A DNA stretch of 64,000 bases from the NCBI GenBank assembly GCA_900539655.1, contig UQCR01000003.1, forward strand, positions 62,001-126,000, written 5' to 3'. This DNA is from an uncultured Robinsoniella sp. Lineage in GTDB: Bacteria > Bacillota > Clostridia > Lachnospirales > Lachnospiraceae. Of this stretch, positions 24,574 to 32,181 are shown piece by piece. The translations under genes and the position numbers were made by a program. Under the pieces are notes generated by a model, which had not been told where the DNA came from, ran no database searches, and saw only the letters and a program-made list of their open reading frames with translations. Numbering within the stretch: position 1 is the stretch's first letter; each line of letters opens with the position of its first letter.

Positions 24574-26586
24574 CTATAGATTGATTTCCGTAACAGCATT
24601 TGCAAAGGGACCTGGTAAGGCGCTAAGGCTTCGAAGATTCCCGTGGAAGTCACGGTTAAAGACAATGGTACTGCCGTCGGGATTCTCAAAACGCTGTTCT
24701 GGCTCGAATGCTTCGCCTAAAACATCACTGTCGATGATACTGGTGGTCCAGCCATCAAGCAGACTGTAAATATTTGTTTCAATTCGATAGTTACCATTTT
24801 CTTCTACTAGATTAACATATGCTTGTTGCTTTTTGTCTATATATTTATATGTTTCATGTTTCCAGCTTTTGGCGCCATTGAAGTATGCATTTCCATTTAC
24901 CCATACAGGGAGTTTTTGGAAGTGATAATCCTGCATGGTAAACATATTAGGCTCTGGATTGTCCAGTTCGAATGGAATAATCCATTCATCATAGGTTGGA
25001 AAATCATCAAATACGTCGGTTCCCTGAATTTGGTTATCTTGCATGATAAAGCCCATATCTTCTTTTGTTTCGGTAGGTTTGACAGGCCAGTTCTGAATAA
25101 AAATATTGTTATATATTCGATCATCTCCGTGAAGAAAGGTCATCATTCCTGCAACTTCTGTTCTATGCCGGATATGATAAGGGGTATATCGAGGCGCCAT
25201 AGTACCATTTTTTAATGGCATATCGGAACCACTTCCAATAGAAGTTAAAGGTCCCAGACAAAGATTATGTACGATAGCACATCCCTGGGATGCCAGTTTG
25301 AACGAGACACGGGAAAGAGAAATATTATGATCAATGAGTGTCGGTCCATGACTGACTTCAACGAATACGTCGCAGCTTGACATACCTCCTGGGACAAGAG
25401 GTATATTTTCACTGGGGGCATTGTTGTTGTGGAACAGATTTTGAGTTATGCGTGTACCCTGGGCCTCCCAATCACACCAGATTCCCATAGTGGTGTGGTG
25501 AATATGGTTTTTCCTAAATGTGACATCGATTGCCGCATGCATTTTGATTCCTGCCACTTCAGCCCCAGCCAGTTCCTGCATACAGTTGATATGATGAATG
25601 TGATTGTCTTCAATCGTGGAGAATACACAACCCATTCTGCCGACGATACCGGTTTGCTCGCAGTGATGGATGTGGCAGCGACGAACGATGTGAGACCCGA
25701 TACGTTCTTTGGTCCAACCGTGATACTGACCGCGGCAGACGGCATCACGTTCCATTTGCGTGGCACTCTTTACATGTTTAGTGGTAAAATAGTGATTATT
25801 TTCTGAATCATAATATTTACCCAGAGAAATACCGGAGCATTTGCTGTTGCTGATTTCGCAGTCTTCAATAATCCATCCTTTTGACCAATGAGGACCAATC
25901 ATTCCATCCTGAAATGCAGCAGGAGGTGCCCACGTAGTGGCTGCTTTATTGAGGCTGAAACCACTTACCGTTATGTAATCTACCCCGGTTTTGGATGGCA
26001 TAAAACAGTTGCGGCGTACATTTATGTCCACATCCGCTTCATTTGGATTTGTTCCTTGGAAATTGGCGTAGATAATGGTTTCGTTATGTTCGGTGTTTTG
26101 TTCTGTATACCATTTATATACAGACCATTCCGGTTCCCAGGAATGGATATATGCCTTTCCTTCGAGGCATTCTTCTAAAGTTTGTGTTTCGTAGAGCTGC
26201 CGGTTATTCAGATAAACAGCACCGGTATGTCTTACAAATTGTCCAAAGTACCAATCGCCTTTGATGAATGTGGTATAGGGATTGTAAGTACCAAATGTAT
26301 TATTGTTTATGCGAAGCACCCAGACATTATCTTTGTAGTGTTTCCATTTGTCAGCTTTCTCTGCACCGGTGATTACTGCACCTAAGGGAACTTTGCTTCT
26401 GTAAGTGATAGGATTGTTTTCAAGGCCGGCATTTAACGGATTGACATATTCCCGGTAAATGCCGGGTGCAACGAGAACCTCATCGCCCGGTTTTGCAACT
26501 TGAGCTGCATCATTTATATGCTTAAATGGGCTTTGTTTTGTTCCGTTCCCATCTTTACATGCATGAATGTCTACATATATAATCAT
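24574..26586 (-). CDS. Family GH120 beta-xylosidase (beta-helix)
   Basis: The 670-aa product has no signal peptide, so it is cytoplasmic. It is similar along its length to the Thermoanaerobacterium saccharolyticum GH120 beta-xylosidase: a DUF1565-like start (GNGTKQSPFKHINDAAQVAKPGDEV), VDINVRRNCFMP, TWAPPAAFQDGMIGPHWSKGWIIEDC and AGIKMHAAIDV. The catalytic blocks are CDWEAQGTR (nucleophile Asp ~372) and DVFVEVSHGP (acid/base Glu ~410). Compared with the known enzyme about 15 extra residues separate the two catalytic residues. It releases xylose from short xylo-oligosaccharides brought in by the symporter encoded next to it. Start ATG 26586 behind AGGAGGAAG. Confidence 0.92.
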   Translation of the reverse strand: MIIYVDIHACKDGNGTKQSPFKHINDAAQVAKPGDEVLVAPGIYREYVNPLNAGLENNPITYRSKVPLGAVITGAEKADKWKHYKDNVWVLRINNNTFGTYNPYTTFIKGDWYFGQFVRHTGAVYLNNRQLYETQTLEECLEGKAYIHSWEPEWSVYKWYTEQNTEHNETIIYANFQGTNPNEADVDINVRRNCFMPSKTGVDYITVSGFSLNKAATTWAPPAAFQDGMIGPHWSKGWIIEDCEISNSKCSGISLGKYYDSENNHYFTTKHVKSATQMERDAVCRGQYHGWTKERIGSHIVRRCHIHHCEQTGIVGRMGCVFSTIEDNHIHHINCMQELAGAEVAGIKMHAAIDVTFRKNHIHHTTMGIWCDWEAQGTRITQNLFHNNNAPSENIPLVPGGMSSCDVFVEVSHGPTLIDHNISLSRVSFKLASQGCAIVHNLCLGPLTSIGSGSDMPLKNGTMAPRYTPYHIRHRTEVAGMMTFLHGDDRIYNNIFIQNWPVKPTETKEDMGFIMQDNQIQGTDVFDDFPTYDEWIIPFELDNPEPNMFTMQDYHFQKLPVWVNGNAYFNGAKSWKHETYKYIDKKQQAYVNLVEENGNYRIETNIYSLLDGWTTSIIDSDVLGEAFEPEQRFENPDGSTIVFNRDFHGNLRSLSALPGPFANAVTEINL

Positions 26587-26715
26587 AATCTACTTCCTCC
26601 TGGATCTTTATATCTGGCCAGAGATATGTTAAAACGTACTTGTTACGTTTATGAATTCATTATATAATGTGGATAGAACAATTGAAATATCGAAAATAGA
26701 TAAGGAAATCAAAAT

Positions 26716-27822
26716 ATGTATCGAAAAACGACTTTTTCAAAAGAAATCATCGGTTATGCTCAAGAGAGTATCGCTGACAGAGAAATCATTCGCTCAGAGA
26801 ATATGGACCGCTCTCATCTCATTCTGTTTGATGATACTGGATCTTTATATCAATTCTTTGATATTAACATGCCGTATCTGGTAATATACGAGTCGGTGAA
26901 TATAGGCGCAAATACCATGGTATATCAAGAATTTAGCGAGAATAATAAGATTTTAAAAGAGAGGGCATATACGGATCTTGCAGATCAGACCAGAAAACTT
27001 CATTCTCATAATTTCTATGAGTTGACATTTGTGCTTTCCGGGCGATTAACGATGAGGATAGAAGATGAGAATATTATGTACAATCCAGGGGATTGTTGCC
27101 TTTGCAATAGAAATATCCATCATATGGAATTAATGGATCAGGATACGGAAATAGTACTTTTTCTTATCAAAGAGGATTACGTGCATGATGTGTTTGATAC
27201 GAATTACTATTATGACCGAAAGGGCAGTCCCCATTTGGTTGGAACTATTTTTGATGTGTTTTTTTCCGAAAATAAGAAAAATCCATTGTATGATGCAAAG
27301 GTTTATGCAGATTACAGGATGTTATATCATGATTCGTTAGAACCATTATTAACAATAATGAATCAAATGATTACAGAAATTTCCGGTACCCACTCGGGGA
27401 AAAGCCATATGATGAAAGCATTGCTCTGCCGTTTTTTCGAAATGCTGGAGAACGATACCATTTATCAGGAGGAAGTACATTGGGCCAGACTGTCTAATGA
27501 GGAGCAGATCATATATCAGATTACGGAGGCGTACAAGAAAAAGAATGGGATCTTCACCCGGGAGGAGATAGAGAAGATTACAGGCTACAATGGAGATCAT
27601 GTGGAACGTATTGTGAAAAGGCATACTGGAAAGACACTTTTGGCGTACGGCAGAGAATTTTTAGTACAAAAGGCAGCAGAACTGCTGCGGGATACCGATC
27701 TGAGTATCGTAGAGATATGTGAGCAGCTGGGCTATTCCAACAGATACTATTTTAATAAAATCTTTACGGGTAAATACGGTGTGACGCCATCGGTATTTCG
27801 CCAAAAGATTGCGCAGAGCTAA
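26716..27822 (+). CDS. AraC-family regulator, divergent from the xyloside operon
   Basis: The product (368 aa) has an N-terminal cupin sensor (LHSHNFYELTFVLSGRLTMRIEDENIMYNPGDCCLCNRNIHHMEL, residues ~95-140) and a C-terminal AraC double HTH (EIEKITGYNGDHVERIVKRHTGK and LSIVEICEQLGYSNRYYFNKIFTGKYGVTPSVFRQ). The gene is divergent from GH120 with a 129-base gap, so it very likely activates the GH120-symporter operon in response to a xylose-containing sugar. The ribosome site (AAGGAAATC) is weak. Confidence 0.9.
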   Translation: MYRKTTFSKEIIGYAQESIADREIIRSENMDRSHLILFDDTGSLYQFFDINMPYLVIYESVNIGANTMVYQEFSENNKILKERAYTDLADQTRKLHSHNFYELTFVLSGRLTMRIEDENIMYNPGDCCLCNRNIHHMELMDQDTEIVLFLIKEDYVHDVFDTNYYYDRKGSPHLVGTIFDVFFSENKKNPLYDAKVYADYRMLYHDSLEPLLTIMNQMITEISGTHSGKSHMMKALLCRFFEMLENDTIYQEEVHWARLSNEEQIIYQITEAYKKKNGIFTREEIEKITGYNGDHVERIVKRHTGKTLLAYGREFLVQKAAELLRDTDLSIVEICEQLGYSNRYYFNKIFTGKYGVTPSVFRQKIAQS

Positions 27823-27917
27823 CGATAGTATATAGAAGAACAATGGAAAGCTTGTATGATATTGATGATGACATAGTTGGAAGAAGCAGGTGTAAACAAT
27901 AATATAAGAATTTAAAT

Positions 27918-27951
27918 GTGACATACAGTTGTCGTATTATTGTGATATACT
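27918..27951 (+). promoter_or_regulatory. Inverted repeat and extended -10 before the WYL regulator
   Basis: TGACA-N6-TGTCG (27919-27934) forms an inverted repeat, followed by TG-A-TATACT (27943-27951), an extended -10 element. The repeat covers the -35 region; a self-binding site for the WYL regulator encoded 17 bases downstream is likely. Confidence 0.55.
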
Positions 27952-27967
27952 TTACTGGGTGATAAAA

Positions 27968-28870
27968 ATGCAGATAAATAGACTGTTTGAAATAATATAT
28001 ATCTTGCTAAATAAAAAAACGATTACAGCAAGAGAATTAAGTGAATATTTTGGCGTATCAAGAAGGACAATTTGTCGTGATGTAGACACTTTGAGTCTTG
28101 CCGGAATTCCAATATATACGGAAAGAGGCAGAGGTGGAGGTATCAGTCTTTTGCCTGATTTTGTGTTGAATAAATCGATACTGAATGAACATGAACAAAA
28201 CGAGATATTATCCGCACTGCATAGTCTTTCCAATATTAAGGCTGACGACACGAGCCAAATATTGCGAAAGCTGTCAACAGTATTCAATAAAACCACAATA
28301 AACTGGATTGAAGTGGATTATGTTGGGTGGAGTCACGAAAATGACTATTTCAACAATTTTAAACTTGCCATATTAGAACGTCGCATTGCCAAATTCGATT
28401 ACTATAATAGCCAGGGTGATAAAATTATTCGCCGTGTTGAGCCGATACAACTATGGTTTAAGTCTAAATCATGGTATTTAAAAGCTTTCTGCTTAACAAA
28501 GCAGGAGATGCGGTTATTCAAATTATCACGAATCAAAGACCTTGTGGTGACTGATGAGCACTTTGCCGAGAGAGACACACCCGCCATATATTGCGACCCC
28601 GTTCAGGAAAGCTTTCATAATCAGCAAAAGGAAAGAATCAAACTTCTTATAGAGCCAGAGATGGCATTCCGTGTGTTTGACGATTTTTATGAAAGCATGG
28701 TGGAGCGGCAGAAGGATGGGAGTTTTCTTATTACGGTCGAATGGCCGGAAGACATTTGGCTGTATAACTTTATTTTGTCTTTTGGGAAACATATCGAGGT
28801 GCTAGAGCCGGAGCATTTAAAAAATACAATAAAAGAACAGGCACAAAAAATTTATGAAAAATATTCTTAA
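27968..28870 (+). CDS. HTH-WYL domain transcriptional regulator
   Basis: The 300-aa product has an N-terminal HTH_11 domain (MQINRLFEIIYILLNKKTITARELSEYFGVSRRTICRDVDTLSLAGIPI) and the wing GRGGGISL. A WYL domain follows at residues ~130-210 (KFDYYNSQGDKIIRRVEPIQLWFKSKSWYLKAFC), with a C-terminal WCX extension. WYL domains bind ligands such as nucleic acid fragments or small molecules. The start is put at ATG 27968; upstream starts lie in the promoter. There is no neighbouring gene on the same strand, so the target is unknown. Confidence 0.9.
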   Translation: MQINRLFEIIYILLNKKTITARELSEYFGVSRRTICRDVDTLSLAGIPIYTERGRGGGISLLPDFVLNKSILNEHEQNEILSALHSLSNIKADDTSQILRKLSTVFNKTTINWIEVDYVGWSHENDYFNNFKLAILERRIAKFDYYNSQGDKIIRRVEPIQLWFKSKSWYLKAFCLTKQEMRLFKLSRIKDLVVTDEHFAERDTPAIYCDPVQESFHNQQKERIKLLIEPEMAFRVFDDFYESMVERQKDGSFLITVEWPEDIWLYNFILSFGKHIEVLEPEHLKNTIKEQAQKIYEKYS

Positions 28871-28990
28871 ATTGTTATACAGGGATCAGAGTTACATTAA
28901 AAATTTATTTACTTACAGATCACTATAGAAATCTATTTTAGTTAGGTGGATTGGGATTCATACAAAAGTTAATATGTTTTTATATAAAAA

Positions 28991-29023
28991 CTTGGCCCCG
29001 GTTATTATTTGACCGGAGCCAAG
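28991..29023. terminator. Bidirectional terminator
   Basis: CTTGGC-CCCGGT and ACCGG-AGCCAAG arms, with As on the left and TTTACTT on the right. It serves the minus-strand gene that ends at 29025, and possibly the WYL gene. Confidence 0.75.
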
Positions 29024-29024
29024 T

Positions 29025-29423
29025 TTACTTTAGTTTTGTAAAGAAATGAACATCTATATTGTGTATGGCAAATGTCATATATGGATTTCCAAATATAGTC
29101 TTTACTTCTTTGGTTACATTTGTGAATGCTGCTTCATACGCTGCCATATCATTCGTTTCCATAGGGTTACGGGAAGAGGTAATAACATATGTGGTCTCGT
29201 CTAAAGTGCACCCTCTTTTTTCTCCACACACAAATAATTGTGAACTTATCAAGCATGAAACGTATATTCCTGAGGATTGATATTCTTTGTAAGCACTATC
29301 GTTCCAGATACGCGCAATATACTTTTCAGAATAATATTTTGTATTCAGCCCATAAAACATTAGAGTATATTGTTCCGTTATCAATATATCACCAAACATA
29401 GAATCTTTATTTATAATATGCAA
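29025..29423 (-). CDS. Hypothetical protein
   Basis: The product (132 aa, or 124 aa if started at the internal ATG at 29399) has no recognised family. It is mixed alpha/beta, with five aromatic-rich blocks (LMFYGLNTKYYSEKYIARIW, YVSCLISSQLFVCGEKRGCTLDE, YMTFAIHNIDVHFFTKLK), three cysteines and no signal peptide. No Shine-Dalgarno is visible before either start, so translation start and even functionality are uncertain. It is followed at once by a strong terminator, which supports a real transcript. Confidence 0.5.
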   Translation of the reverse strand: MHIINKDSMFGDILITEQYTLMFYGLNTKYYSEKYIARIWNDSAYKEYQSSGIYVSCLISSQLFVCGEKRGCTLDETTYVITSSRNPMETNDMAAYEAAFTNVTKEVKTIFGNPYMTFAIHNIDVHFFTKLK

Positions 29424-29638
29424 AATCTATGAATCTGGTTTAAAAATAAAAATAATTTAGTCTAAAGTCTATGGTAATGATCATTGCCTTTGTGCGTGCT
29501 TTAATATTGCTTTCCGCCAGCTGTACGACACATTTATGGGAGTTTCATACCAATTGAAGAGTGCATAGCGGGCTATTTATCCTAAATTTGGTGCGAACAT
29601 TCCGGAAAGTGAGGCGGTCAGTTGGCGGGAATGAATTT

Positions 29639-30361
29639 TCAAAAACGCTCTACTGGACGCGATGGGCGCTGCGGAGGCCTGGGAGGCCTAGGAGGCTGCG
29701 GGGGCCTGGGAGGCTGCGGAGGTCCCGGCGGCTGCGGAGGTCTGGGAGGCTGCGGGGGCCTGGGAGGTTGCGGAGGTCTCGGTGGCTGTGGAGGCCTTGG
29801 AGGTCCCGGTGGCTGCGGAGGCCTGGGAGGTCCCGGTGGCTGCGGAGGCCTGGGAGGCCTAGGAGGCTGCGGAGGTCTAGGAGGCTGCGGGGGCCTTGGA
29901 GGCTGCGGAGGTCTGGGAGGCTGTGGAGGTCTGGGAGGCTGCGGGGGCCTGGGAGGCTGCGGAGGCCTAGGAGGCCTAGGAGGTACAGGAGGCCTAGGAG
30001 GTACTGGCGGCCAGGGCGGTATCGGAAATGTTGGATTTCTTTGAACGGCAACCCAAAAAGCATTTGATTGCGGGGGTATGCTCGCGGTCATAACTGGTGA
30101 AAATGCAACATTAACCGCCGAACCTCTTTGTATGCAGCATAAACATATGCTTTGTCCAAATGAATTTACGACAATAGTCTGATTACTGAGATTTAACCTA
30201 ATGGTTTGTATAGAAATCATATTATTGATATCTGGTACAGAGTAGGAGACCAGTATGCTGCCATTAGAGTTATTAAAACAAGAAACATCTTCCACGAAGG
30301 CATTATTTATTCGCATAATGTTTCCCTGTTGAAACATAATTCCAGGAGGGTCATTATTCAT
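29639..30361 (-). CDS. Proline-rich repeat protein with unique N-terminal domain
   Basis: The product (240 aa) has a non-repetitive N-terminal ~112 residues, probably beta-rich, including DVSCFNNSNGSILVSYSVPD, QSICLCCIQRGSAVNVAF and SIPPQSNAFWVAVQRN. It is followed by about 38 PPx units (PPR, PPQ, PPG, PPV) to the end. No family was recognised and no signal peptide is present. The -10-like CATATAAT at 30391-30398 (minus) resembles sporulation-sigma sites as well as a sigma-A -10, so a spore-surface role is conceivable but unproven. No clear ribosome site. The array is also open on the other strand (see findings); this strand is preferred because 330 bases of unique sequence are open upstream. 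Confidence 0.6.
   Translation of the reverse strand: MNNDPPGIMFQQGNIMRINNAFVEDVSCFNNSNGSILVSYSVPDINNMISIQTIRLNLSNQTIVVNSFGQSICLCCIQRGSAVNVAFSPVMTASIPPQSNAFWVAVQRNPTFPIPPWPPVPPRPPVPPRPPRPPQPPRPPQPPRPPQPPRPPQPPRPPQPPRPPQPPRPPRPPQPPGPPRPPQPPGPPRPPQPPRPPQPPRPPQPPRPPQPPGPPQPPRPPQPPRPPRPPQRPSRPVERF
29670..30019. repeat. 9-bp tandem array, about 38 units
   Basis: Plus-strand units of the form NNN-GGN-GGY, where NNN is CTN, TGY or CCC, give a higher-order 18-bp period. On the plus strand one frame reads Gly-Gly-Leu/Cys; on the minus strand one reads Pro-Pro-Arg/Gln. The array is very GC-rich against an AT-rich background. Units at the right end degenerate (ACA, ACT, CAG). Such arrays expand and contract by slippage. 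Confidence 0.95.
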
Positions 30362-30432
30362 GTAAGTGTCACCAATAATTATTTTATAGCATTATATGCA
30401 GATTTTGCAGACTTGTGAGTTCCTCTCAGACC

Positions 30433-30465
30433 GTGTATGAGAAGTGTATAAGAAGTGTATAAGTT
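30433..30465. repeat. Three 11-bp direct repeats
   Basis: GTGTATGAGAA, GTGTATAAGAA and GTGTATAAGTT lie head to tail. On the minus strand each contains TTATACACT-like sequence. They are upstream of the proline-rich gene and 20 bases left of a plus-strand TATAAT (30485). Regulator binding is possible; nothing else in 30362-30551 was recognised apart from a 8-codon ORF at 30524 (MEMNFQTH). Confidence 0.5.
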
Positions 30466-30551
30466 TGTTTTCTGAGCGGACTACTATAATTTTAGGACAA
30501 AATCCCTGCGAAAGGAAAATACAGATGGAAATGAATTTTCAAACACATTAA

Positions 30552-30590
30552 AATAAGCCCAGGCATATCATACAATATTCCGGGGCTTAT
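30552..30590 (-). terminator. Terminator of the 45-aa membrane protein gene
   Basis: ATAAGCCCC and GGGCTTAT arms with inner GGAATAT/ATAT pairing. Read on the minus strand, the stem is followed by TTTTAATG. Confidence 0.65.
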
Positions 30591-30609
30591 CAATATAAAT
30601 GTCGATTTA

Positions 30610-30747
30610 TTAATTCCTTCTGTGAATTTCATCATGTGCTTCTATAATTCCCCTTTTAACAGCTACTTTAATAATCCAGTATAATAGAATAGCGCAGCCT
30701 ACAAATATGCATGCATAAATCAAATACATAATCATTATAAATGCCAT
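30610..30747 (-). CDS. 45-aa single-span membrane protein
   Basis: A small ORF behind a full AAAGGAGG ribosome site encodes 45 residues: one hydrophobic helix (FIMIMYLIYACIFVGCAILLYWII) followed by a charged tail KVAVKRGIIEAHDEIHRRN. It resembles small DUF6019-type proteins of Lachnospiraceae (YW-IIK-AVKRGI-EA), an assignment from memory. It has its own consensus promoter (30781-30809) and terminator (30552-30590), so it is a complete one-gene unit. Function is unknown. Confidence 0.8.
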   Translation of the reverse strand: MAFIMIMYLIYACIFVGCAILLYWIIKVAVKRGIIEAHDEIHRRN

Positions 30748-30780
30748 AAACGTTCCTCCTTTGTAATCTTTTATTACTTA

Positions 30781-30809
30781 ATTATAAGTTAAAAGGAAAT
30801 TGTTGTCAA
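30781..30809 (-). promoter_or_regulatory. Consensus promoter of the 45-aa protein gene
   Basis: On the minus strand, TTGACA (30809-30804), 17 bases, TATAAT (30786-30781): a perfect sigma-A promoter. Confidence 0.85.
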
Positions 30810-30908
30810 AGGATTTGGATTTGTTGGTTGTTTGTTTAATGCCTGATTTTCAAACTGCACAATCTGCTATACGGATGCATTCCAAGGCATTATGACACAT
30901 GGAGGAAG

Positions 30909-31658
30909 TTAGGATATTTCATACACATCCTGCTCTTTATACCGCATTCCCCGAAGCCCCCACAGCATTCCGATTTGATTTAATTTTTCTTCTTTTTCAC
31001 CTTCCAGAAGACAGAATCTGGTCCCGCGCTGGCGTTCCCGTTGAGAATTAATCCAACTTCCCAGTCGGAAGCCGTCCTTAGTAACGTAATCTAAGGGAAC
31101 GTTTAAGTGGCCATAAGTTTCATAATACATCTTGGCATCCTGATACCACTCCATCCACCCACGCCGGTTTCTGAGCTTCCAGCTCATACCAAGCTCTTCC
31201 AGCTGTAACCGCTGGCGGCAGTCCATTTTATTTTGCCAATACCGCTTTCGCTGATAGCTGATCCACTCGCCAAGTGGCAGCTGCCTGTAAACTATATTTC
31301 TTGGAATGTCTATATTACCATATTCTTTGTGATAGCTCTTGCAGCAGTCATACCAGGTATCCCATTCTGTTCGGATTTCCAGAGTCCAGATCATACCAAT
31401 CTGATTCAACAGATATATCTTTCTTGCATCTATCCGATAAGTCCCTTTTTGGCGGTAGGCAGCCCGTTGTCTTTCAATCCAGCGCCCCAGCAGATATCCG
31501 CTTTCCGTACGGTATTTTGTAGGTATTTTTAATGTTTGATTGGCTTCGTAATATTTTTTTGCTAACAGATACCACTCGTCCCAGGATAGACGTGTGTAAT
31601 TTCGATTATTTTTTTGATTCATAAAAGTTTCACGCCTCATTTCTCTTTTGCTTACCAC
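30909..31658 (-). CDS. Helicase-associated (HA) domain repeat protein
   Basis: The product (up to 249 aa) consists of three helicase-associated domains of ~65 residues each, beginning at WDEWYLLAKKYYEANQTLKIP, WDTWYDCCKSYHKEYGNIDIP and WMEWYQDAKMYYETYGHLNVP. Each is followed by G..LGRWI..QR or LG.WI..QR and an ending LNQIGM.W. In longer proteins this domain follows a helicase and is thought to bind nucleic acid; here no helicase is present. Basic composition fits nucleic-acid binding. The start is uncertain: ATG 31622 (MNQKNNR) or upstream ATG 31640; neither has a strong ribosome site. Confidence 0.85.
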   Translation of the reverse strand: MVSKREMRRETFMNQKNNRNYTRLSWDEWYLLAKKYYEANQTLKIPTKYRTESGYLLGRWIERQRAAYRQKGTYRIDARKIYLLNQIGMIWTLEIRTEWDTWYDCCKSYHKEYGNIDIPRNIVYRQLPLGEWISYQRKRYWQNKMDCRQRLQLEELGMSWKLRNRRGWMEWYQDAKMYYETYGHLNVPLDYVTKDGFRLGSWINSQRERQRGTRFCLLEGEKEEKLNQIGMLWGLRGMRYKEQDVYEIS

Positions 31659-31975
31659 ATTGCAACAACTTTAATTAAAAAAAGTATAACATAAGAAAAC
31701 ATTTGGAGATCAGCGTTGTATTGAATAGCATCTTTTGCGCTATGAATCGACTTTTTATGCAAGAAAATATTCAAAAAATAATATTCGGTAGTACTGTGCC
31801 AATAGCGAAAATTATAGTATAATACAAGAAGTGCGCGAGAGCTCACTTTAAAATATATCGTTAAGGCTGTATCAGACAGCGTGATTTAGATCGTTCATCG
31901 GTAAGTTTGGGAAATCAATAAAGGGAATCATATGTCAGATTGGTGACAAAGAAAAATAAATACAGATAAAAAATA

Positions 31976-32070
31976 CCCCATAAAAGAGGGAGGGCCAGTA
32001 TCTGTAGATACTGGCGAGTTATGAAAAAGATTGTTAACTAAGTATTTGGTTTTACAAGTATTACTATAAA
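31976..32070 (+). ncRNA. Structured intergenic repeat, copy A
   Basis: The element has CCCC-ATAAAAG-AGGG, then a 9-bp hairpin GCCAGTATC-TGTA-GATACTGGC (31994-32015), a conserved linker GAGTTATGAAAAAGATT and an end TACAAGTATTACTATAA. The same order occurs at 41147-41253 with one compensatory base-pair change in the hairpin. It lies 110 bases upstream of the Bce-like response regulator. No known RNA family was recognised. The rest of the 31659-32181 gap is AT-rich, with a plus-strand TATAAT at 31818 but no other recognisable feature. Confidence 0.6.
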
Positions 32071-32181
32071 GCTTAGATATGAATAATTTATGACTGTCAG
32101 TTAAAAGAATTGTAAAAGAAATGTGCGTAAATGTGAACATGCCGTTGATAGAGCGGTTTAGGCAAGGAGACTTATAGAAAA

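Noticed and set aside
29670..30019. CRISPR-like array
   Set aside because: Units are 9/18 bp without spacers and are in-frame coding repeats; no cas genes.
29622..30044. Plus-strand Gly/Cys-rich ORF (GGLGGC repeats) as a thiazole/oxazole-modified peptide precursor
   Set aside because: No cyclodehydratase, protease or transporter gene is linked, the ribosome site is poor, and the opposite strand has a longer ORF with unique sequence. Kept only as an open question in the findings.
30433..30465. DnaA-box cluster or replication origin (TTATACACT on the minus strand)
   Set aside because: Only three copies, each mismatching TTATNCACA, with an 11-bp period; no dnaA, dnaN or plasmid replication gene nearby.
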